Positions 1 through 8,756 of a stretch of DNA of 64,000 nt are shown piece by piece. The stretch is taken from positions 310,001 through 374,000 of the forward strand of contig NZ_CP171843.1 in the NCBI RefSeq assembly GCF_048020265.1. The letters run 5' to 3'. Every line of letters begins with the position of its first letter. Positions within the stretch are counted from its first letter, which is position 1. The translations under genes were made by a program, and so were the position numbers. A model generated the notes under the pieces. The model did no database searches and was not told the origin of the DNA. It saw nothing but the letters and a program-made list of their open reading frames with translations. Origin of the DNA: Limnohabitans_A sp048020265 (GTDB lineage: Bacteria > Pseudomonadota > Gammaproteobacteria > Burkholderiales > Burkholderiaceae_C).

Positions 1-27
1 GTGAGCCGTGGCGGTTTCAGCGCAGTC

Positions 28-777
28 TCACTCGTCCAGGGCTTCGGGTTCTTCTTCGGGTGGCTCGGCAGCAGGGGCTGCAGACGCTGCAGCGCCCGCA
101 GGGTGTGTCCAGTCCCACAGCCGTTGGGCCACTTCGTCCACCCCCTGCTTTTTCAGGGCCGAAAAGAGTTTGACCTCGCCGCCCCCGGCTTGCAGTCGCG
201 CAATCGACAAGGCCTTGGCCTGCTCCGACCGGGTGAGCTTGTCGGCCTTGGTCAGGATGATCAAAAACTTCAGGCCCTGCTCCACCCGGGGGCGGATCAC
301 TTCAAGCAGGATGTCGTCCAGCTCGGTCAGGCCGTGGCGCGGGTCGCACATCATGACGATGCCGGTCAGGTTCTCGCGGCTGACCAAATAGTTGGCCATG
401 ACCTGCTGCCAGCGCAGTTTGTCCATCTTGGCCACAGCAGCGTAGCCGTAGCCGGGCAGGTCGGCCAGCACAGCGTCGGTGACGCCCTGCTTGCCCAGGG
501 CAAACAAATTGATGTGCTGGGTGCGGCCGGGTTTTTTGGAGGCAAAGGCCAGTTGTTTCTTCTGCGTCAGGGTGTTGATGCAGGTGGACTTGCCCGCATT
601 GGAGCGGCCCACAAAGGCGATTTCGGGGGTGTCCATCGCGGGCAGGTGGTGCAGTTGCGCGGCGGTGGTCAAAAAACGGGCCGTGTGCATCCAGCCCATG
701 GGGGTCACGGCGGGGGCTGCCTGAGCGGGTGCTGAAGGCTTGGGGGCCGAAGGGGCGGCGGGCGAATGGGCGGTCAT
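28..777 (-). CDS. engB: Ribosome biogenesis GTPase EngB (YsxC/YihA)
   Basis: TRAFAC-class GTPase of 249 aa needed for large ribosomal subunit assembly. The G motifs are visible in order: G1 GRSNAGKS, a G2-region threonine (GRTQHIN), G3 DLPGYG, and G4 TKAD. A proline/alanine-rich stretch of about 25 residues precedes the domain, and the C-terminus is an acidic Ala/Pro/Glu tail. The open frame extends far upstream, but homology begins near the Met at 777, so that start is used. It lies back to back with the cytochrome c4 gene, leaving about 87 bases for two promoters. The identification is firm; the exact start is less sure because the first residues are low complexity. Confidence 0.93.
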   Translation of the reverse strand: MTAHSPAAPSAPKPSAPAQAAPAVTPMGWMHTARFLTTAAQLHHLPAMDTPEIAFVGRSNAGKSTCINTLTQKKQLAFASKKPGRTQHINLFALGKQGVTDAVLADLPGYGYAAVAKMDKLRWQQVMANYLVSRENLTGIVMMCDPRHGLTELDDILLEVIRPRVEQGLKFLIILTKADKLTRSEQAKALSIARLQAGGGEVKLFSALKKQGVDEVAQRLWDWTHPAGAAASAAPAAEPPEEEPEALDE

Positions 778-864
778 AAATCGGGGTGGCCTTTGGGCGT
801 CAGGAAACTGGCGCAGGACGCATTGTAGAATCCTTGGGTTTAGCGCCAACTCCTGGATCACGCC

Positions 865-1497
865 ATGAAGTCGATTAATTCTTTTCTGATCACCGCCCTG
901 TCGGCCGCGTTTGTGGCCGGTTCTGCCCTGGCTGCCGGCCCTGCGCCCCAAGCGGCCAAACCCGACCTGGCCAAAGGCGAGGCCATTTACAGCGCAGCCT
1001 GTGTGGCATGCCACGCCGCTGACGGTAATTCCGGGACCCCCGTCAACCCCAAGTTGGCCCAGCAACACCCAGAGTACCTGCTCAAGCAATTGCAGGAATT
1101 CAAGTCCGGCAAGCGTGCCAACGCCGTGATGAGCGGCATGGTGGCCGGTTTGAGCAACGACGACATGCGCAACATCGCTTACTGGCTCGCCTCCAAGCCT
1201 GCCAAGCCCGGTTTTGCCAAAGAAAAAGACACCGTTGCCCTGGGTGAGCGCATCTACCGTGGCGGCATTCCGGACCGCCAAATCGCGGCTTGCGCCAGCT
1301 GCCACTCGCCCAACGGTGCAGGTATGCCTGCCCAGTACCCCCGCATGTCGGGTCAACACGCCGACTACACCGCAGCCCAGTTGGTTTCCTTCCGTGAAGG
1401 CGTTCGCAAGAACAGCGTTCAGATGACCCAGGTCGCCTCCAAGATGAACGACCGCGAAATCAAGGCTGTCTCCGATTACATCGCAGGTCTGCGCTAA
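865..1497 (+). CDS. Diheme cytochrome c4, periplasmic
   Basis: Soluble diheme c-type cytochrome (210 aa) that typically carries electrons from the bc1 complex to terminal oxidases. A Sec signal peptide covers about residues 1-24, ending ALA-A. There are two class I cytochrome c domains with CxxCH heme sites at residues 46-50 (CVACH) and 143-147 (CASCH), and Met ligands are available downstream of each. It lies immediately upstream of resB-ccsA, whose products attach heme to such proteins, and the same window encodes the bc1 complex. Two hairpin terminators follow, so it is probably monocistronic. Confidence 0.93.
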   Translation: MKSINSFLITALSAAFVAGSALAAGPAPQAAKPDLAKGEAIYSAACVACHAADGNSGTPVNPKLAQQHPEYLLKQLQEFKSGKRANAVMSGMVAGLSNDDMRNIAYWLASKPAKPGFAKEKDTVALGERIYRGGIPDRQIAACASCHSPNGAGMPAQYPRMSGQHADYTAAQLVSFREGVRKNSVQMTQVASKMNDREIKAVSDYIAGLR

Positions 1498-1607
1498 AGC
1501 GCTCAGCAAGCCTCTGACCCTGGGCAATCCCTTGGGTCGATGGGGGTCTTCAGTCAGTCTTCATCAGACTGCGCCACAATCGGACCCCCGGCTGTGACAG
1601 AACCATC

Positions 1608-1632
1608 AAGGCCGGATTTCCGGCCTTTTTTT
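1608..1632 (+). terminator. Rho-independent terminator after cytochrome c4
   Basis: An 8-bp stem AAGGCCGG/CCGGCCTT closes a 4-base ATTT loop, and the descending arm runs into a T tract that reaches 1632. It lies about 110 bases downstream of the cytochrome c4 stop codon and upstream of resB. Confidence 0.85.
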
Positions 1633-1638
1633 CGGGTG

Positions 1639-1659
1639 GCGGGCCAGCGGCCCGCTTTT
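1639..1659 (+). terminator. Second, tandem terminator hairpin
   Basis: A 7-bp perfect stem GCGGGCC/GGCCCGC with a 3-base loop is followed by TTTTCTTT. It starts seven bases after the previous terminator, so the two act in tandem between cytochrome c4 and resB. It could also form in the resB leader if resB is transcribed from upstream. Confidence 0.7.
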
Positions 1660-1684
1660 CTTTGCCTGTGGACACTCTTGCACC

Positions 1685-3811
1685 ATGACGCCTGCCGCTT
1701 CCAGCCCTGAATCCGAACGTGGCTCGCCTCGCTGGGAAGCCGTGCTGGAGCTTCTGTCGTCGATGCGTTTTGCGATCTCGCTGTTGACGGTCATCTGCAT
1801 CGCGTCGGTGATCGGCACCGTCCTCAAGCAAAACGAGCCTACCAACAACTACATCAACCAGTTCGGGCCGTTTTGGGCCGAGTTGTTTGCCACGCTCAAG
1901 CTCAACACCGTCTACAGCGCCTGGTGGTTCTTGTTGATCCTGGCCTTTCTGGTGGTCAGCACCAGCCTGTGCATCGCCCGCAACACGCCCAAGATCCTGG
2001 CGGACCTGAAGAACTACAAGGAAAACATCCGCGAGCAAAGCCTCAAGGCCTTTCACCACAAAGCCGAGGGCCATTTGAACGAGGCACCCGAGGCCGCCGC
2101 CAAGCGCCTGGGGGCCTTGCTGGCCACGGGCGGCTGGAAGGTCAAGCTGCAAGCACGCGACACTCCCGCGGGCCAAGGCTGGATGCTGGCGGCCAAGGCG
2201 GGCGCGGCCAACAAGATCGGCTACATCGCGGCGCACTCGGCCATTGTGTTGGTGTGTGTGGGCGGTTTGCTCGATGGCGACCTGATGGTGCGCGCCCAGA
2301 TGTGGTTTGGCGGCAAGGAAATCTACAACGGTGGCGGCTTGATCGCCGATGTGCCTGCGCAGCACCGCCTGTCCGAGCGCAACCCGGCTTTCCGGGGCAA
2401 TTTGCTGGTGGCCGAAGACACAGCCTCGGGCACGGCCATCCTGAACCAGTCCAACGGCATCTTGCTGCAGGAGCTGCCCTTTGTCATCGAGCTGAAAAAG
2501 TTCATCGTTGAGTACTACTCGACCGGCATGCCCAAGCTGTTTGCCAGCGACATCATCATCCACGACAAAGCCACGGGCGAGAAGCGCGAAGCGCGGGTCG
2601 AGGTGAACCACCCGGCCAGCTTCAAGGGCATCAACATTTACCAATCCAGCTTTGACGACGGCGGCTCCAGCGTCAAACTGCAGGCCGTGCCCATGTCGGC
2701 CGCCACCCAATCTTTTGAGGTGGAAGGCACCATCGGCGGCAGCACCGACTTGACCAATGGCAACGAGAAGATGAGCCTGGAGTTCACCGGGCTGCGCGTG
2801 ATCAACGTGGAAAACATGTCCGGTGGTGCTGGTCCCGAGGGTTCGGGTGTGGATGTGCGCAAAGTCGATTTGCGCAGCGCCATTGACGAGCGCCTGGGCG
2901 CCGGGCACAAAACCACCCAGACGAAAGAGCTGCGCAATGTGGGCCCGAGCGTGAGCTACAAGCTGCGCGATGCTGCCGGCCAGGCGCGTGAGTACAACAA
3001 CTACATGCTGCCCGTGGATGCGGGCGACGGCGTGCCGGTGTTCTTGCTCGGCATGCGCGAGACGCCCAGCGAACCTTACCGTTACCTGCGCCCTCCGGCC
3101 GACGAGAACGAGGAGTTGACGGGCTTCATCCGCCTGCGCGCGGCCTTGGAAACCCCCGCGCTGCGCGAGCGTGCGGTGCAGCGTTACGCCCGCAAGGCAG
3201 TCGACCCGCAGCGGCCCGAGTTGACGCAGCAGCTGGCCGATTCGGCCCAGCGTGCCTTGGGCTTGTTTGCCGGTCAAGAAGAGGTCAAGGGCAAGAAAGT
3301 GGCGGGCCTGCAGGCCTTGGCAGACTTCCTGGAGGCCAATGTGCCCGAGGCCGAGCGTCCCCGTGCGGGCGAAATGTTTGTGCGCATTCTGAACGGCACC
3401 TTGCTGGAGTTGGACACCGTGGCCCGTGAACAGGCGGGTGCCAAGCCTTTGCCTGCCGACAAGGTGCAGGGCTTCATGTCGCAAGCGGTGCTGGCTTTGT
3501 CAGACGCCCCGTTCTACCCCGCACCCATGACGTTTTTGCTGAAAGATTTCAAGCAGGTGCAAGCCAGCGTGTTCCAGGTGGCCCGGGCGCCGGGTCAGTC
3601 CATCGTTTATTTGGGCTGTGCCCTTTTGATCCTGGGTATTTTTGCAATGCTGTATGTTCGGGACCGTCGCTTGTGGGTCTGGCTGTCGCCGCAGGGCGAG
3701 GGTGCCCAGGCGAGCGTGGCCTTGTCGTCCAACCGCAAGACCATGGACGTGGACCGTGAATTTGACCAACTGAGTGCCCGTTTGCTGGGTCGCTCCGAGA
3801 AAACACCATGA
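1685..3811 (+). CDS. resB: Cytochrome c biogenesis protein ResB (Ccs1)
   Basis: Membrane component of System II cytochrome c maturation (708 aa). With CcsA it exports heme and ligates it to CxxCH apocytochromes. Three hydrophobic segments lie in the first ~190 residues (about 29-48, 80-98, 168-188), followed by a large periplasmic domain and a last membrane segment near residues 640-660, which is the family topology. The His in the AHSAIVLV segment is a likely heme ligand (known for the family, not shown here). The stop overlaps the ccsA start in ATGA, indicating translational coupling. There is no clear Shine-Dalgarno sequence before the ATG at 1685, so a start a few codons downstream is possible. 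Confidence 0.93.
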   Translation: MTPAASSPESERGSPRWEAVLELLSSMRFAISLLTVICIASVIGTVLKQNEPTNNYINQFGPFWAELFATLKLNTVYSAWWFLLILAFLVVSTSLCIARNTPKILADLKNYKENIREQSLKAFHHKAEGHLNEAPEAAAKRLGALLATGGWKVKLQARDTPAGQGWMLAAKAGAANKIGYIAAHSAIVLVCVGGLLDGDLMVRAQMWFGGKEIYNGGGLIADVPAQHRLSERNPAFRGNLLVAEDTASGTAILNQSNGILLQELPFVIELKKFIVEYYSTGMPKLFASDIIIHDKATGEKREARVEVNHPASFKGINIYQSSFDDGGSSVKLQAVPMSAATQSFEVEGTIGGSTDLTNGNEKMSLEFTGLRVINVENMSGGAGPEGSGVDVRKVDLRSAIDERLGAGHKTTQTKELRNVGPSVSYKLRDAAGQAREYNNYMLPVDAGDGVPVFLLGMRETPSEPYRYLRPPADENEELTGFIRLRAALETPALRERAVQRYARKAVDPQRPELTQQLADSAQRALGLFAGQEEVKGKKVAGLQALADFLEANVPEAERPRAGEMFVRILNGTLLELDTVAREQAGAKPLPADKVQGFMSQAVLALSDAPFYPAPMTFLLKDFKQVQASVFQVARAPGQSIVYLGCALLILGIFAMLYVRDRRLWVWLSPQGEGAQASVALSSNRKTMDVDREFDQLSARLLGRSEKTP

Positions 3812-5118
3812 CGACTGTCACTTTGAATCCAGGCTATTTTTCCAGCCGCTCGCTGCTGGACTGGGGCTTTGCCGTGTTGGCGCTGTTGGGCACCGTGTTT
3901 GCCTTCACCCGCTACCAGCACGCCATGGACGTGTACGAGCAGGCCATCCTGATTGGCAGCTTGCCGGCGGTGGTCTGGCTGGCCTGGTTCTGGCGGCCTT
4001 TGCGTACCTTGATGCTGGTGGTTTCGGGCCTGTCCCTGTTGGCCATTTCTCTCTACCAGGGTGATCTGGCACGGTCCGAACAAGTCTTTTTGCTCAAGTA
4101 TTTCCTCTCCAGCCAGTCGGCCATCCTTTGGATGAGCATGCTGTTTTTCATCAGTACCGTTTTCTATTGGGCGGGCATGTTCCTCCGTGGCCAGGGGGAT
4201 GCGCTGGAGTCCTTGGGCTCGCGCATGGCCTGGGTGGCGGTAGGCCTGGCCCTGATCGGTACCTTGGTGCGCTGGTACGAAAGCCACCAGTTGGGCCCGG
4301 ACATCGGGCACATCCCGGTGAGCAACCTGTACGAAGTCTTTGTGATGTTCTGCTGGATGACGGCGGCGTTTTACCTGTACTACGAAGCCCAGTACAAAAC
4401 ACGCGCTTTGGGGGCCTTTGTCATGTTGGTGGTCAGCGCGGCGGTGGGCTTTTTGCTTTGGTACACCTTGGTGCGCGAGGCGCACGCCATCCAGCCTTTG
4501 GTGCCCGCGCTCAAAAGCTGGTGGATGAAGCTGCATGTGCCGGCCAACTTCATTGGCTACGGCACGTTTGCCCTGGCCGCCATGGTGGCTTTTGCTTACC
4601 TGATCAAGCAAACTGCTGGTGAAACCCGTTGGTACAAACTGGCCCCCTTGTGGTTGCTGGGCATTGTGCTGTGCTTCGAGCCCGTGGTGTTCCGTAAGGC
4701 TCCGACCGCTGAAAGCAGCAGTTACTGGATGGTGTATTTCGGTATTTCTGCGTTGATCGTTGCGGGCATTTTGTTCGGCCGCCGCCGCATTGCCGAGCGT
4801 CTGCCGTCTTTTGAAATCCTGGACGATGTGATGTACAAGTCCATCGCCGTCGGGTTTGCCTTCTTCACCATCGCCACTGTGTTGGGCGCCCTGTGGGCGG
4901 CCGAAGCCTGGGGCGGTTACTGGAGCTGGGACCCGAAAGAGACCTGGGCCTTGATCGTTTGGCTGAACTACGCCGCCTGGCTGCACATGCGCCTGATGAA
5001 AGGCCTGCGCGGCACCGTGGCCGCCTGGTGGGCCCTGGTGGGTCTGGGCATCACGACCTTTGCCTTCCTGGGGGTCAACATGTTCCTGAGCGGTCTGCAC
5101 AGCTACGGCACGCTCTGA
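3808..5118 (+). CDS. ccsA: Cytochrome c synthase subunit CcsA (ResC/CcsB)
   Basis: Heme-handling polytopic membrane protein of 436 aa, partner of ResB. Its tryptophan-rich WWD-type heme-binding motif (WGGYWSWDPKETWALIVW) is at about residues 367-384 and is flanked by hydrophobic segments. At least eight membrane segments can be seen. The naming of this subunit varies (CcsA, ResC, CcsB). Its start overlaps the resB stop by four bases, and msrP follows after 27 bases, so a resB-ccsA-msrP-msrQ transcript is plausible. Confidence 0.93.
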   Translation: MTTVTLNPGYFSSRSLLDWGFAVLALLGTVFAFTRYQHAMDVYEQAILIGSLPAVVWLAWFWRPLRTLMLVVSGLSLLAISLYQGDLARSEQVFLLKYFLSSQSAILWMSMLFFISTVFYWAGMFLRGQGDALESLGSRMAWVAVGLALIGTLVRWYESHQLGPDIGHIPVSNLYEVFVMFCWMTAAFYLYYEAQYKTRALGAFVMLVVSAAVGFLLWYTLVREAHAIQPLVPALKSWWMKLHVPANFIGYGTFALAAMVAFAYLIKQTAGETRWYKLAPLWLLGIVLCFEPVVFRKAPTAESSSYWMVYFGISALIVAGILFGRRRIAERLPSFEILDDVMYKSIAVGFAFFTIATVLGALWAAEAWGGYWSWDPKETWALIVWLNYAAWLHMRLMKGLRGTVAAWWALVGLGITTFAFLGVNMFLSGLHSYGTL

Positions 5119-5145
5119 TTTTTTTCGCCTTCAGCAGGAGCCTCC

Positions 5146-6141
<996 letters not shown>

Positions 6142-6169
6142 TGCCTGAGCGCGCACGGGCCTTGCAAGC

Positions 6170-6769
6170 ATGAGGGCAGCGCTGCGCCACTGGGCTGCTT
6201 GGTGGCTTCTCTTGGTGGTGGGCCTGTTGCCACTGGCTTGGCTGATCATGCAAACCCTGCAAGACCAATTGGGCGCTAACCCCGCCGAAACCCTGATCCG
6301 TGCGACCGGCGATTGGACACTTCGCAGCCTGTGCGTGGTGCTGGCTGTGACGCCGCTGCGCACGTTGCTCGGCTGGCCCGAGCTGGTCCGTTTTCGGCGC
6401 ATGCTGGGTCTTCTGGTGTTTGGCTATGCCAGTCTGCACCTGCTGTGCTACGCCTGGTTTGACATGGGCTTTGACCTGGCCGATACGCTCCAAGACCTCT
6501 TCAAGCGCCCCTTCATCTGGTTGGGTTTCAGCGCTTTCGTGATCTTGCTGGCGTTGGCCGCCACCTCGTTCAACCGGGCCATGCGCTGGCTGGGCGGCAG
6601 GCGTTGGCAACTGTTGCACCGGGGTGTTTATGCGGTGGCGGTGCTTGCCGTGCTGCACTTTTGGTGGATGCGTGCCGGCAAACAAAATTTCACCGAGGTG
6701 CTGGTGTACGCGGGCATCTTGGCGGTCCTGTTGTGCTGGCGCTCGGTGCGGGCAGCACGGCGAACCTGA
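6170..6769 (+). CDS. msrQ: MsrQ heme-binding membrane subunit (YedZ)
   Basis: Small integral membrane b-type cytochrome (199 aa) that passes quinol-derived electrons to MsrP. Five or six hydrophobic segments are apparent. The ferric-reductase-like core carries the expected histidines, for example in YASLHLLCY, LLHRGVYAV and LAVLHFWW. It directly follows msrP. The start at 6170 is the first Met that gives a complete first membrane helix. It converges on lysA, with a hairpin in the 47-base gap. Confidence 0.93.
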   Translation: MRAALRHWAAWWLLLVVGLLPLAWLIMQTLQDQLGANPAETLIRATGDWTLRSLCVVLAVTPLRTLLGWPELVRFRRMLGLLVFGYASLHLLCYAWFDMGFDLADTLQDLFKRPFIWLGFSAFVILLALAATSFNRAMRWLGGRRWQLLHRGVYAVAVLAVLHFWWMRAGKQNFTEVLVYAGILAVLLCWRSVRAARRT

Positions 6770-6786
6770 GCCCGCATGAAGCGCTT

Positions 6787-6808
6787 GTGCAGCCGATTCA
6801 GGCTGCAC
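6787..6808. terminator. Hairpin between convergent msrQ and lysA
   Basis: An 8-bp perfect stem GTGCAGCC/GGCTGCAC closes a 6-base loop between the msrQ and lysA stop codons. There is no T tract on either side, so it may be a 3'-end stabiliser or a weak bidirectional terminator. Confidence 0.45.
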
Positions 6809-6816
6809 CGCCTGTT

Positions 6817-8103
6817 TCAGACCAGCTGCTCCAGCGCAAAGGTGTCGAATGCCGACTCGCGCTGGCGGATCAAATGGGCCTTTGTGCCATCGACCAGGAT
6901 TTCGGCGGCGCGGCCCCGGGTGTTGTAGTTGCTGGCCATGCTCATGCAGTAAGCGCCTGCCGACAGCACGGCGAGCACATCCCCGGCTTGAACCACCAGC
7001 TGGCGGTCACGGCCGATCCAGTCGCCGCTCTCGCACACCGGGCCGACCACGTCGTACACCACACCATCACCAGAGTGCGGCGAAACCGGCACGATCTGGT
7101 GGAAGGCCTGGTACATGGCCGGGCGCGGCAGGTCGTTCATGGCCGCGTCGACGATGCAGAAATTCTTTTGTTCGCCGGGTTTCAGATACAGCACTTCGGT
7201 CAGGCACACGCCCGCGTTGCCCACCAAAGAGCGGCCGGGCTCGATCATCAGCTGGCGCTGGCCGTAGCCGCGTGCATCGAGCTTGGCCAGCAGCTGCGCC
7301 CACAGCGCATCGGCCTCGGGCGGGGTGTCGCCGTTGTAGTTGATGCCCAGACCACCACCAAAGTCGATGTGGTGGATGGGGATGTCAGCTGCTTCGATGT
7401 CGGCTACCAGATCCAGCACGCGGTCCATGGCGTCCAGGTAGGGCGTGCTGTCGGTGATTTGCGAGCCGATATGGCAGTCGATGCCCACCACCTTCAGACC
7501 CGGCAGGCTGGCGGCGTGGCGGTAGGCGCGCAGCGCGTCTTCGTGGGCGATGCCGAATTTGTTGCCCTTCAGACCGGTCGAGATGTAAGGGTGCGTCTTG
7601 GGGTCCACATTGGGGTTCACGCGCAGGCTGACCGGGGCCACCTTGCCCAGGTCCGCAGCCACGGCGCTCAGTACATCGAGTTCGGCTTCGCTTTCCACGT
7701 TGAAGCAGCCAATGCCCACTTGCAGGGCTTGCTTCATCTCATGGCGGGTCTTGCCCACGCCGGAAAAAATCACCTTGGCCGGGTCGCCGCCCGCAGCCAG
7801 CACGCGGGCCAGCTCGCCGCCCGAGACGATGTCAAAGCCGCAGCCGGCATCGGCAAAGACCTGCAGCACCGCCAGGCTGGAGTTGGCTTTCATGGCGTAG
7901 CAAATTTGCGCGTTCCGACCGGCAAAGCCGCGCTGGTAAGCAGCCAGGGCCGAGAGCATGGCGGCCTTGGAATAAACGAACAAAGGCGTGCCGTGTTCAC
8001 GCGCCAGCTCGGACATGCGAACGCCCTCCACATGCAGCTGATCGTCCGCATAGGCGACGTGGGGCTGGCCGGGCAGGCCTTGGGGTGTGGCGTGAGCGTT
8101 CAT
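6817..8103 (-). CDS. lysA: Diaminopimelate decarboxylase
   Basis: PLP-dependent fold-type III decarboxylase (428 aa) converting meso-diaminopimelate to L-lysine, the last step of lysine synthesis. The PLP lysine is K72 in CYAMKAN. The glycine-rich phosphate-binding loop is at about residue 248 (DFGGGLGI), the EPGRSLVGNAG motif is at about 288-298, and the active-site CESGDW cysteine is C357. The frame is open further upstream, but the ATG at 8103 overlaps the lptM stop in ATGA and gives the usual family length. The lptM-lysA pairing is common in proteobacteria. Confidence 0.96.
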   Translation of the reverse strand: MNAHATPQGLPGQPHVAYADDQLHVEGVRMSELAREHGTPLFVYSKAAMLSALAAYQRGFAGRNAQICYAMKANSSLAVLQVFADAGCGFDIVSGGELARVLAAGGDPAKVIFSGVGKTRHEMKQALQVGIGCFNVESEAELDVLSAVAADLGKVAPVSLRVNPNVDPKTHPYISTGLKGNKFGIAHEDALRAYRHAASLPGLKVVGIDCHIGSQITDSTPYLDAMDRVLDLVADIEAADIPIHHIDFGGGLGINYNGDTPPEADALWAQLLAKLDARGYGQRQLMIEPGRSLVGNAGVCLTEVLYLKPGEQKNFCIVDAAMNDLPRPAMYQAFHQIVPVSPHSGDGVVYDVVGPVCESGDWIGRDRQLVVQAGDVLAVLSAGAYCMSMASNYNTRGRAAEILVDGTKAHLIRQRESAFDTFALEQLV

Positions 8104-8345
8104 GGTGGCGTGAGTTTGGGGGGCGTAGGCGCCGGGGTGTTTGTCGTTGGGCCTGCCGGCACGGTGGTTGTCGCGGGCGCGGTTTGGGCGGGCCAGACCT
8201 TGAGCGTTTCGGGCAAGGTGGCGCGTCCGGCAGACTCGGGGGTGGTGGGCAAAAACAGGGGGCCTTTTTGACCGCATGCGTTCAGCATCGCCGCACCGCC
8301 GACAAGGGCATGCGCGGTGACTAGAATCTTCAGGACCTTCAACAT
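8100..8345 (-). CDS. lptM: LPS-assembly lipoprotein LptM (YifL-like)
   Basis: Small outer-membrane lipoprotein of 81 aa. The signal peptide ends in the lipobox LNAC, with acylated Cys24, followed directly by GQKGPLFLP, the signature of this family. LptM assists oxidative maturation of the LptD-LptE translocon (known in E. coli; inferred here). The rest is a low-complexity Pro/Thr/Ala tail. Its stop overlaps the lysA start by four bases. It is divergent from cyaY, with only 12 bases between the two start codons. Confidence 0.85.
   Translation of the reverse strand: MLKVLKILVTAHALVGGAAMLNACGQKGPLFLPTTPESAGRATLPETLKVWPAQTAPATTTVPAGPTTNTPAPTPPKLTPP
8299..8327 (+). promoter_or_regulatory. Possible sigma-70 promoter for cyaY inside lptM
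   Basis: CCGACA and TAGAAT are separated by 17 bases, on the cyaY strand, ending 30 bases before the cyaY ATG. The -10 is good and the -35 matches four of six consensus bases. Because the lptM and cyaY starts are 12 bases apart, the cyaY promoter must lie within lptM coding sequence. Confidence 0.35.
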
Positions 8346-8357
8346 GCACCGATTGTA

Positions 8358-8687
8358 ATGACCGACCTTGAATTTCTGGACCAAGCTGAACGCCTTCTGG
8401 CAGGCGTAGAGATCAGCAGTGACCGTTTGAACGACGACACCGACGCCGACATCGACAACCAGCGCGTGGGCGGCATGGTCACGCTCACCTTTCCCAACCG
8501 CAGCCAGATCGTGATCAACCTGCAAAAGCCCCTGCACGAGGTGTGGTTGGCGGCCCGTTGCGGTGGCTTTCATTACAAGTTTGATGGCACGCACTGGATG
8601 GACACCAAGGGTCAAGGGGAGTTCTGGGAGAGCCTGTCGCGCTACGCGTCCGAGCAGGCGGGTCAAAACTTGTCGTTTAAGCCCTGA
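8358..8687 (+). CDS. cyaY: Iron-sulfur cluster assembly protein CyaY (frataxin)
   Basis: Bacterial frataxin of 109 aa, an iron-binding regulator of the IscS cysteine desulfurase. The alpha-beta sandwich pattern is present: an acidic first helix and loop (DDTDADID near residues 26-33), the central strands with QIVINLQKPLHEVWLA, and the GGFHYKFDGTHWMDTKG segment. The length is normal. It is divergent from lptM and convergent with mrcA. Confidence 0.95.
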   Translation: MTDLEFLDQAERLLAGVEISSDRLNDDTDADIDNQRVGGMVTLTFPNRSQIVINLQKPLHEVWLAARCGGFHYKFDGTHWMDTKGQGEFWESLSRYASEQAGQNLSFKP

Positions 8688-8756
8688 CAAAACCAGAGCA
8701 GGTCGCCCCATCAAGGCTGCCCGGCGCCAGGGTGGTCAGGGTTTTGCGGCCGCGAC

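Noticed and set aside
778..1527. N-terminal extension of the engB frame by 250 codons
   Set aside because: It runs antisense through the cytochrome c4 gene and has no EngB similarity.
1550..3484. Open frame of 644 codons opposite resB
   Set aside because: Antisense shadow with no family similarity; resB on the other strand has clear membrane segments and partners.
3607..5100. Open frame of about 497 codons opposite ccsA
   Set aside because: Antisense shadow rich in His, Gln and Gly; ccsA is certain from its heme-binding motif.
6604..8271. Open frame of 555 codons on the plus strand opposite lysA
   Set aside because: Antisense shadow; it overlaps the msrQ end and all of lysA, and shows no domain.
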